From: Dasypus novemcinctus | Taxonomy: Eukaryota; Chordata; Mammalia; Cingulata; Dasypodidae | Reading direction: 5' to 3' | Assembly (NCBI RefSeq): GCF_030445035.2 | Contig: NC_080677.1 | Coordinates: 26,547,513-26,611,512, forward strand | Length of the DNA: 64,000 bases | Part shown: piece after piece, positions 21,764 to 30,094 of the stretch | How positions within the stretch are numbered: the first letter of the stretch is position 1 | How the letters are laid out: each line of letters opens with the position of its first letter | The notes under the pieces: generated by a model | What the model was told of the DNA's origin: nothing | Seen by the model: only the letters and a program-made list of their open reading frames with translations | Database searches by the model: none | Translations under genes and position numbers: made by a program

Positions 21764-21948
21764 TTGGATGGATCCTGTTTTTTTAAATCAAAATGTGTAA
21801 AAATGTGTGGAAAAATTCACACCATTGCAGTGGATATCCCTGCAGGGTGGGAAAGGGAGAAAATCCATGTGTGCGCACCTCTTTTATTTGCTGAATTCTG
21901 GGGATGTACCCCAAGGACAAACTGGGGGATCATGGCTAGTTAACAAGG
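21764..21948 (+). other. Candidate internal exon upstream of the large coding exon
   Basis: Bounded by a strong acceptor (pyrimidine tract TTTTAGTTTCATTTTTTTTTCAG, AG at 21,762-21,763; only its last bases are decisive) and a donor G|GTATGT at 21,949. Two frames are notable. The frame whose phase joins the next exon (ending ...SWLVNKG) is open from 21,801 but has a TAA at 21,798-21,800. Another frame is open across nearly the whole exon (LDGSCFFKSKCVKMCGKIHT...IPAGWERE) and stops at 21,941, eight bases before the donor. The GWERE piece faintly recalls methyl-CpG-binding-domain openings, but nothing beyond it fits well. It may be a real exon with a disabling change, or a splice-site look-alike. 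Confidence 0.4.
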
Positions 21949-22066
21949 GTATGTAGGTAATTCAGTAATTTAAAAATGGTGTGGCCATTCCGTTTTGTAC
22001 CAGCTGCGTACGGGCACTACCTGGAGGACTCATAAAATGGCTGAACTAAGTGTATTGTCTCTCTAG

Positions 22067-23833
22067 GTTTCAGAAATGAAAATCCTTTCTTTCCGCATTC
22101 AGTGGAACTGAATGAGTACCCTGGCTTTCCGTTGTCACCATCTCCAAGGCCTACCAAAGCAAACAGCAGATCGCCTGTATTTTTTCGTATAGCACCATTT
22201 GGGCACTGTGGTGACTTTGGGAAAAAAATGAAAAACAAAAACACCCAAACTGATCCTCAGTGGAATGAAAACAAATGTGAAAAACAAGACATCCGCTCAG
22301 AAGCAGACAGCTGACAGCAGACAGCTGACGGTGGGATCTCTTTGTACAACCTGGCCTGTGGCAGAGCCAGGCCAGGGGAGGCAGAGCAGCACAATCTGCT
22401 TTCAGACACTTCCTGTGAAAGCAGGGACGCGCTCTGTGAGGAAGGCATTACGTGTAAGGATGAACGAGTTGCTGCTGTGCTGTCAGGGCAGTGTCCTGTA
22501 GTGCGAGGGAACAAAGAGAACTCAAAACCAGGTTCTGGCAAGAAGATGAGCTTGGCTAAAGAAATGAAGAGTTATGGGGCTGCTCCCAGAATCCTTTCAC
22601 CTTCAGATGAAGAAAAACCAGGAGACAAGGCCCAGTTGATTAAAAGCCACAATCCTCTGCAGTCAGAAGTGTGCGAGTCAACTGAAGATGTGTGTGAGGG
22701 GTGGAGTGACGAGGAGTGGGGGCCGCTGGACCTCTGCGAGGAAGCTCTTCCTGACCTGAGCCTGCTGCCCAGTGCTCAGCGCCCCCTCAGTGATGGGGAG
22801 AGAAAGCTAGACACCGGTCCTGGGAGCCGTGGTTCCCCTCAGAGATGCCTTCCTTTGCCTACCCGACTGGACAGTTTTGATTGTTTTGCTGATAAAGCAG
22901 TCTCCTATAATATGAGCATGTTCGAGAAAAACTTGTACAGGGTGGTGCCACCTGAGGAATATCTTGCTTGGTGTAAAATGACTTCAGAAAAGTCTCAGAA
23001 GTCACACTGTGGCGTGGCGGTGAACTTGGGTGAAAAGAAGGGCTACGGGGCTGTTCCCAGAGTCCTGTCACCTTCAGATAAATTAAAAGCCAGAGACCAG
23101 GCCCAGTCTACCAAAAGCCAGAATACCCTGAGTTCAGGAGGGTGTAAGACTACTGAAGGCGTGAGCGGTGAGGAGGACTGGAAACCAATGCACTTCCGAT
23201 CAGAAAAGTGCAAACCAGCTGAAACTGTGAGGGAGGGGGAGGAGGAAGAGGAGGAGGAGGAGAAGTGGAAACCAGTCTACCTCTGCAAGTCGATTAAGAA
23301 TAGAAAATACTATAAAGATGAGGAAGAAACTGAGACAGAACAGGACTTCAGAAATTGTGCAAAGATTAAAAGGAAGGTGAAAGGAAGGAAGCTGGAAGGA
23401 CTTAACTCCTCAAATCAAAAGACAACCTGTATGTTAAAGAAAAATGGTGCCTTGAACATCTTACTGTCTGAGGATTCGGCAGAGTGGGAGATGGAAGAGA
23501 AAGCTGAAGATGATGAGCTATATGAGGTGGAATGCCTCTTTCAGGAAGGTAGTCCACAGGACCCACTGCCTTCTCAGGGCAGGTTTTATCTAGAGGTTGG
23601 TAGGAGGATAATCTGGAAGCCCCCCAAGAGTTCCCTTCTTCCTCAGCTCATCATCTGGCCCACCAGAAATAAGCACCAGTTGAAGTGTGGTACATACAAG
23701 AGCATTCCTGTGGTTTTCAAGGTGAAAGGGCAGGAGGGCTCTGGAACTACATCTGGCAGGCTCCAGAAGAAGTGTACCATGGCTAAGCAGGAAGCAGCGA
23801 AGTCCAAGCGAGCTTCTCAAAAGTCGCTGAAAA
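22067..23833 (+). CDS. Large coding exon of an unrecognised acidic, internally repeated protein
   Basis: The acceptor (TGTATTGTCTCTCTAG, exon from 22,067) and a near-consensus donor (AAA|GTAAGT, GT at 23,834) frame 1,767 bp that stays in one reading frame except for a single TGA at 22,312-22,314. After it, 507 sense codons are open to the donor. Features: two ~58-residue internal repeats, each opening K-x-YGA-x-PR-x-LSPSD, at 22,561-22,740 and 23,032-23,205; short W-containing motifs (EEWGPLDLCEE, EDWKPMHFRSE, EKWKPVYLCKS); a glutamate run at 23,238-23,263; a C-terminal basic lysine/arginine-rich part. No signal peptide or membrane segment; composition suggests a nuclear protein. The first internal ATG with good context is at 22,547, so initiation downstream of the TGA is possible. 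I do not recognise the family. It could be an expressed gene or a recently inactivated one. Confidence 0.7.
22303..22330 (+). repeat. 14-bp tandem duplication carrying the in-frame TGA
   Basis: GCAGACAGCTGACA (22,303-22,316) is followed directly by GCAGACAGCTGACG (22,317-22,330), 13 of 14 bases equal. The first copy supplies the TGA (22,312-22,314) in the frame running from the exon's acceptor. In the second copy the same bases are read as sense codons. Because 14 is not a multiple of three, the duplication also shifts frame relative to a single-copy ancestor. Confidence 0.85.
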
Positions 23834-24998
23834 GTAAGTGCATGCGCTCAGATGTCCTACTTGGTTGTATATTGCAGTCCCACACTGTAGCCTAGATAAC
23901 AATGCAGCCTTGGATTCATACCATGTTTCTCGGTTTTGAAGGTGTATTCTTACTTGAGCCATAGAAATAGAATCCTTTATTAGAAGGAATGCTGCCTAGG
24001 AAGATGTAATGTAGATTGAGACAGAGACCCCAAATAGATGATGAATCAAAGATGATGTCGTCCAATGAGTGCTGGGTTCAGATAGTCGGAAAGGAGAGGC
24101 AGGCAGTCATGGTAGGGGTTGCTGCAGTCCACATGGAAGCAGTGACTGGATGTATAGGATGTGGTTTGGATTGGGAAGAATGAGAAAGTGGTAGGAACAG
24201 AGAGAGTAGCTTGAGGGTAACTGGGTGTCTGAAGAAGATAGGACCTGAGCTCAAATTGGTAGATCTGTTCTTGTTTTTGCTTTGGGTTTAAACTACTTTG
24301 ATTGAGTGTCTGGAACCTTTCTTTCTTCAGGTAACTCAAAGACCAAAAAGGGACCTGTGTTACAGGCTAACAAACACAGAGATTCAAGGATATAAGGAGA
24401 TTGGTGTCGTACATCACCATTTTGCTATCTTATGATTTACCTTTAGGACTTCATGGGTTTGATGTTCCCACTCTATGTTCTGCCCTCCAAAGAGGGCATG
24501 GTTAGTAGTAGATTAGATTAAAAGCCAAAGCTTTTCAAAACCAGACTACTGTTTTTCACACTAAATTTCTGATTCTGCTTATATTAATTGTGGGTTAAAT
24601 GGGGTTTTGCAAATTATCTCAGTGACTTCACTTATAAAAAACAATCAGTTTAGAGGTGGGTCCTGGGAGGTTGGCATTGCCTTTGAGAATAGCTAGTAGC
24701 ACCAAAGGCATCCTTTCACACTGACACTTGGCATCGAGGATCCCTGCCCCTCCCAACCCCTGTGTCAGGGGGAAAGCTTTGGCAGTAGTCTATTCTGTGC
24801 TTGAAGCAGTCTCTTGCTGCCCTGCAGTAGTAATAAAGGAAAGTAATAATCTCCAGTAAAAGGACAAAAGAAGATCTTTTGGCATTACACTAAAGATGAC
24901 AACTTAAGATATTGGTGATTGTACGCATAAGTTGTTAATATCTTGAGAGTTCTTATATAGTAGACGTAAGGAAATGTTTTTGTTCCATTATTTCGTAG
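23834..24998 (+). other. Last intron of the 22-25 kb gene
   Basis: 1.16 kb between the donor at 23,834 and the acceptor at 24,998. Apparently free of SINE and L1 insertions, unlike most of the window, which fits a constrained transcribed locus. Apart from the candidate alternative exon nothing is recognised in it. Confidence 0.5.
24331..24395 (+). other. Candidate alternative terminal exon
   Basis: A strong acceptor (CTTTCTTTCTTCAG, AG at 24,329-24,330) is in the correct phase to follow the donor at 23,834. It would add 21 codons ending in a TAA at 24,393-24,395, mostly basic residues (SNSKTKKGPVLQANKHRDSR). No clear poly(A) signal is found close behind it, so the exon at 24,999 is the better-supported terminus. 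Both could be used. Confidence 0.45.
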
Positions 24999-25115
24999 GA
25001 AACAAATGAACTCCTGCTACAAAGAAGAGTGGAACATTGTAATGTCAAGATGGGGAAGAACACGTCATCTCTTTCTCTTGGGACTAATAAAACCCTTGTG
25101 TATTAACTTCAGTTG
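24999..25115 (+). CDS. Terminal exon: last codons, short 3'UTR and poly(A) signal
   Basis: The acceptor TTCCATTATTTCGTAG (AG at 24,997-24,998) joins the large exon in phase (split codon A|GA), giving only R-N-K then TGA at 25,008-25,010. A ~100-nt 3'UTR with AATAAA at 25,086-25,091 follows, and the transcript would end near 25,105-25,115. Correct phase, immediate stop and a canonical signal together make this a convincing end of the gene. Only the first 12 bases are coding. Confidence 0.65.
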
Positions 25116-26890
25116 ACAAAATGTGATGCATAAAATCTATTGGAATTGTTTTAATACAGTAAATGAAATTGCATATCTGATTTTTTAAAAGCTTTTTCCT
25201 CCCCGTCCAAAATTGCCATATTCCTGATATCAATGCTCATGGGATATGTTCAGGAGTGGGTTACAGTACCTTACATATTCTTTGGTTTCAACCATTGTGT
25301 ACTGCTAGAAACACATAAGGAAGTTTTAGCCAAACAATATTTCTTTACACCCCAAGACATAGGACCAAGACAATAGTTTTCTAGGTCTAGGCATATGGGA
25401 TGCTTTCTCAGTCTAGTCTGACTTTTTGTCAATCTCCCCTCTACTTCAAGATTTGGTGCAGATATACCAGGAAGCCTTTTGACCCTCATTACCTCCCAAG
25501 ACTGAATTAGGTATCTCTGTTTAGTCCCCATACCACCTGTATTGTCACTTTCATAGCACGTTTTATGACATGACACATGAGAATGCAGCTGTGCTTCTCA
25601 CATCTTTCAACCAGACTATATATTCCTTGGTGCAATGGATTACCGCTGTATCCACTGTGACATCTCCACAGAGTAGTCATACAGGGCCTCACATATTAAC
25701 TTATCTGTGGAATGAAGGACTGAGTCAATGCTGTGTCTGCCAGCATTCCAAGCCTAAGATAACACATATGAAGTAGAGAGCTAAGATTAGGGATGCACTG
25801 GCAGGTTTAAGAACAGGACAGAGGAAGCTCACAGTGAGGTTCTTTGGAGGACATGGGTCCAGACACTGCCTCTGTTTTATGGGACCTGCAAAGGTACTGC
25901 AATATGCTAACCCAACTCTTCACCAGAATTTCCAAAAATCTGAGTTGTTGAAATTGTTAAATTCCCATGGGAAGATAAACTGGGACTGAATTATATCTCA
26001 ACACTTTAGCATTAGGAGTTGGAAATATTGTGAAAGCCCTGTAGGCACTTTGATGAATGGTAACTGGCCTTCTCTACATGGAAGGAAGGTATTGGGCCTC
26101 TAGAAGGTAGATAAATGGTGGTGCCAGTAGATGGAAGAGAAGCACAAAAAGGTAGGGTAGCCCCAATGGGCTCAGACCCCAACCTCTAGATGCTAGATTA
26201 AAAGTTAAGCATAAATTTGGAAAATTAATCCAAAATGAGGGTTACCTCCTAATTACACCTTCCCTATCATTCTGAGAGGCTTTTGCATTGCTGAGGCGGG
26301 TTGATTTCCTTGGACCAGACTGGGATGGAGATTTGTGAGTAAGACATTTAATGGGGAGTGCTTTTGGAATCAACATCTCGGAAGAGTAGAGGGAGAAGTT
26401 GAGCTGTGATGCAGCCAAAAAAAAAAAAGAAAGGCCTTAGCCAATTCTGAGTGCGTGTGAGTTTAGGCAAGGAGATAAAGAGATAGTACACACCTAAGAC
26501 ATGGGTGTGGGTGTGTTACAGGGTGAGATATACCTAATTCTGTTTTGAGATCCTGAGCTGGGTACTCCTAACTGGAGTAAGGGGCCACGTACACCACACA
26601 TTGACTATTGTGATGCAGGATGCCCCTGGAAAGGTGGTCTGCGTGACCATATTGGGGAGGGGACAAGGGTGACCCTCTTCAGGCTCAGATGGAAGCCATT
26701 GTCAACATTACCAGCAGCTAGAAGAAAAATATAGCAAGTCTGAAGTCAGGTGGGGTGGGAGGCAGAGACGGGTGGTTTGACAGTACATCGAAATCATGTT
26801 CCATTTAAGAAAGTTGTATTCAACACCGCTCCATGTCATGAATTTTGTTGGAAGCTGAGTGTACAACAGGAAGTAAGACTGCTTTCAAGA
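25116..26890. other. No gene or repeat recognised
   Basis: About 1.8 kb of apparently single-copy DNA downstream of the gene's poly(A) signal. Small ORFs (for example 25,271-25,576 minus and 25,570-25,776 plus) overlap each other on opposite strands with no homology I can see. A short A-run at 26,418-26,429 is the only low-complexity element. Confidence 0.5.
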
Positions 26891-26892
26891 AG

Positions 26893-27650
26893 CATCCAGA
26901 GGGAAGTGGATGTGGCTCAGGCGACTGGGCTCCTGTTTACCACATGGGAGGTCACTGGTTCAGATCCTGGTGCCTCGTAAAGACAGTGAGCTGCAGCAAT
27001 GAGCAACCACGGCAAGATGACACAACAAGATGTCTCAACAAGGGACTTGGGGAGTAAAAACAGAATGAGAGACACAACAAAGCAGGGAGTGGAAGTAGCT
27101 CAAGAGATTAGACTGGGAAGCGGACGTGGCTCAACAGATAGAGCATCGGCCTCCCATATGGAGAGCCCAGGGTTCGATCCCCAGGGCCTCCTGACTCGTG
27201 TGGTGAGCTGACCCATGCACAGTGCTGCTGCACAGAGTGCCATGCCATGCAGGGGCGCCCCTGCATAGGGGTGCCCCATGCACAAGGACTGTGTCTGCAA
27301 GGAGAGCCACCCTGCATGAAAAAAGTGCAGCCCGCCCAGGAATGGCACCGCACACATGGAGAGCTGACACAGCAAGATGATGCAACAAAATAGAGACGCA
27401 GTTTCCCAGTGCTGCTGATAATGCATGCAGATGCAGAAGAACACACAACAAATGGACACAGAGAGTAAACAATGGAGGGGGAAGATGAGAGAAATAAATA
27501 AAATAAATCTTTAAAAAAAAGAGATTAGACAGCTCCCTCCCACATTGGAGGTCCCTGGTTCAGATCCTGGTGCCTAAGAAACAAGAAGAACAGACTCAGC
27601 ATGTGAAAAAACAAGGGAGTAGAGAGAGATAAAATCTTAAAAAAAAAAAA
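26893..27650 (+). mobile_element. Older two-headed SINE, split by a younger one
   Basis: First head at ~26,903 (GGAAGTGGATGTGGCTCAGG) with B-box-like GGTTCAGATCC at 26,956. A second head begins near 27,090 (GGAAGTAGCTCAAGAGATTA), is interrupted at 27,113 by a complete DAS-III-like SINE, and resumes at 27,519 with the rest of its tRNA-like region (B-box-like GGTTCAGATCC at ~27,559) and an A tail near 27,640. Confidence 0.82.
27114..27518 (+). mobile_element. DAS-III-like SINE nested in an older SINE
   Basis: Perfect 12-bp duplication AAGAGATTAGAC at 27,102-27,113 and 27,519-27,530. The head carries an intact-looking A box (TGGCTCAACAGATAG) and the B box GGTTCGATCCC, one of the best-preserved pol III promoters in the window. 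Confidence 0.92.
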
Positions 27651-27978
27651 GAAGTGTCCAGAGTAGGGGTCAGTCAGGTAAGGAAATAGTTGCAATAGGG
27701 TGTAATGGGTAAATAAGTCTAGGTTTCAGGAAAGAGGTCTGGGTTGGCGTCATCAGAATATTTGGTATGTGAAGTCATGAGGTTACTGGGGTGTGAAGAG
27801 AAGGCCTAGGCTGTAACTGCGAGAAACTGATATTTAAAGGACAGGTGATGAGAGTCTGCAAGAGCAAGAAAAGAACCCAGTGACCTCATTGAGAGTGAGT
27901 CATGATATACAATGAAAAGGATGTTTAAGGAAAAAGTAACCAGCAATGTCAAATGCTAAAGAAGTCAAGAAGACCAAC
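27651..27978. other. No feature seen
   Basis: About 330 bp of single-copy-looking, purine-rich DNA between SINEs. No frame or repeat recognised. Confidence 0.45.
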
Positions 27979-28380
27979 AGGGGAAATAGACTTGGCCCAA
28001 TGGATAGGGCATCCGCCTACCACATGGGAGGTCCAGGGTACAAATCCCGGGCCTCCTTGGCCCGTGTGGAGCTGGCCCATGCGCAGTGCTGATGCACACA
28101 AGGAGTGTCGTGCCACACAGGGGTGTCCCCTGCATAGGGGAGCTCCACAAGTAAGGAGTGCGCCCTGTAAGGAGAGCCGCCCAGCGCGAAAGAAAGTGCA
28201 GCCTGCCCAGGAATGGTGCCACACCACAGAGAGCTGACACAAGATGATGAAACAAAAAGAAACACAGATTCCAGGTGCCACTGATTAGGATAGAAGAGGT
28301 CACAGAAGAACACACAGCGAATGGACACAGAGAGCACACAACGTGGGGGGGGGAGGGAATAAACAAACAAACAAACAAAA
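27979..28380 (+). mobile_element. DAS-III-like SINE, full length
   Basis: Head at 27,979, degenerate B box (GGTACAAATCC), body, G-run and an (AAAC)n tail at 28,361-28,380. The tail repeat differs from the (TAAA)n of most copies. Confidence 0.88.
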
Positions 28381-28392
28381 AACAGGTTTTTA

Positions 28393-28490
28393 GAGGGAAG
28401 CAGGCATAGCTCAGTGGTTGAGCACCTGCTTCCCATGTACAAGGTTCTGGGTTCAATCTCTGGTAACTCCTTAAAAAAATTAATTAACAA
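28393..28490 (+). mobile_element. Monomeric tRNA-like SINE (DAS-I-like)
   Basis: Only ~95 bp: GGAAGCAGGCATAGCTCAGT (A-box region), B-box-like GGTTCAATCTC at 28,450 and an A-rich end. It is close to a plain tRNA-derived head without the body. The same type occurs at 41,478 and 41,603. Confidence 0.75.
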
Positions 28491-28516
28491 AAGAAGTCAA
28501 AAAGAAAGGAACTGCA

Positions 28517-28936
28517 GGGAAGCGGACTTAGCCCAGTGGAATAGGGCTACCGTCTACCACATGGGAGGTCCACGGTTCAAACCCCGGGCCTCCTTGACTC
28601 GTGTGGAGCTGGCCCATGCGCAGTGCTGATGCGTGCAAGGAGTGCCATGCCACACAGGGGTGCCCCTGTGTAGGGGAACCCCATGTGCAAGGAGTGCACC
28701 CCGTAAGGAGAGCCGCCCAGCACAAAACAAAGTTCAGCCTGCCCAGGAATGGTGCCACACACACAGAGAGCTGACACAACAAGATGACACAACAAAAAGA
28801 AACACAGATTCCCGTGCTGCTGACAACAACAGAAGCGGACAAAGAACACGTAGCAAATGGACACAGAGAACAGACAACTGGGGGGGGGGGAGAAGGGGAG
28901 AGAAATAAATAAAAATAAATCTTTAAAAAAAAGATG
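28517..28936 (+). mobile_element. DAS-III-like SINE, full length, 15-bp target duplication
   Basis: AAGAAAGGAACTGCA is repeated exactly at 28,502-28,516 and 28,937-28,951. The body is complete, with the G-run and (AAATA)n tail. This is a good reference copy for the subfamily in this window. Confidence 0.94.
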
Positions 28937-29079
28937 AAGAAAGGAACTGCAAAGGATTTGTTAGATTTTATAACAATGAGGTCACTAATGGTCCTTAGCA
29001 AGAAGACTTTCAGCACAGCTATAGCGGTGGTAGCCAGAGCTCAGAGGGTAAGGAAGGAACACAAGCTAAAAGAGGAAAG

Positions 29080-29525
29080 CAGGGAAACAGATGTGGCTCA
29101 AGTGATAGAGTTTTCACCTACCATATGGGAGGACCTGGGTTGGATCCCTGGGGCCTCCTGGTGAAACAAAGAAGAGAAAGCGTGCCCGCGTGGCAAGCCA
29201 GTTTCCGTGTGAGTGCCCGCATGGTGAGCCAGTGCCTGCACGTGTGGTGAGCCAGAGCCCTGTGAAAGTGAGTCACATAGCAAGATGATGACGCATCAAA
29301 AGGGAGAAAAGGGGAGAGTCAAGGTGAAGCGCAGCAGAAATCAGGAACCAAGGAGGCACAATTGACAGGGAACCTCTCTCCCCATCAGAGGTCTCCAGAA
29401 TTGAATCTGGTGAATCATAGAGGAGAGAAAGTGAGACAAGAAGACAACACAACAGCAAAAACAGGTGGGCTGGAAGAGGGTAATGTGGGGAGGGGAATAA
29501 ATAAATAAATAAATCTTGAAAAATA
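29080..29525 (+). mobile_element. Older DAS-type SINE, rearranged middle
   Basis: Head at ~29,083 (GGAAACAGATGTGGCTCAAG), B-box-like GGTTGGATCCC at 29,138, a middle with repeated GTGAGCCAG units (29,170-29,265), a second, weaker tRNA-like region and a (TAAA)n tail at 29,500-29,515. Confidence 0.7.
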
Positions 29526-29544
29526 AAAAAGGAAAGCAAACCTA

Positions 29545-29895
29545 CGCACGGAAAACAAATGTGACTCAAGCAGCTGTGTGCCTGCCTACCACATGGGAGG
29601 TCCTGGGTTCAGTTCCCAGTGCCTCCTAAAGAAGATGAGCAAGACGGCAAGCTGATGTAGTGAGCCGATGCAACAAGATCAACCAACAAAGAGACACAAG
29701 GAAGAAAACAAAATGAGAGACACAACAAGCAGAGAGCGGAGTTGGCTCAAGCAATAGGCGCCTCCCTCTCACATGGGAGGTCCCGGGTTTAGTTCCTGGT
29801 GCCTCCTGAAAAGAAGACAAGTACACGATGAAAAGACACAGAGAGCAGAGAGCAAGCGCAAACAATGTGGGAGGGAGAAGAAATTTTAAAGACCT
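29545..29895 (+). mobile_element. Dimeric older DAS-type SINE
   Basis: Two tRNA-like units (from ~29,548 and ~29,735) with B-box-like GGTTCAGTTCC at 29,605 and GGTTTAGTTCC at 29,785, then an A-rich end. Same architecture as 5772-6140. Confidence 0.78.
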
Positions 29896-29934
29896 AGGCA
29901 ACAGTTTCAAGAAGGCTTTCTGTAAAGCAGTGGT

Positions 29935-30020
29935 TCTCAACTGGACAATTTTGCCCCCATGGGACATTTGGCAATTTCTGCAAACTTTTGGTTGTCATAA
30001 CTGAAGAGTGTGATATAACA
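29935..30020 (+). mobile_element. MER5A-like hAT fragment
   Basis: CAGTGGTTCTCAACTGGACA, GGGACATTTGGCAATTTCTG and CTTTTGGTTGTCATAACTG follow the well-known MER5A (non-autonomous hAT-Charlie) terminus. 3'-truncated after ~80 bp. Confidence 0.85.
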
Positions 30021-30094
30021 CACTATGACAAGATGAGCACTCACACACTCCCTAGAAGCCTGCTCCTGTGCCAGATGCCTCCATTAAGCACCTT

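Noticed and set aside
28393..28490. tRNA gene-like sequence with A and B boxes
   Set aside because: No cloverleaf acceptor stem can be closed, an A tail is present and several sister copies exist. It is a tRNA-derived SINE head.
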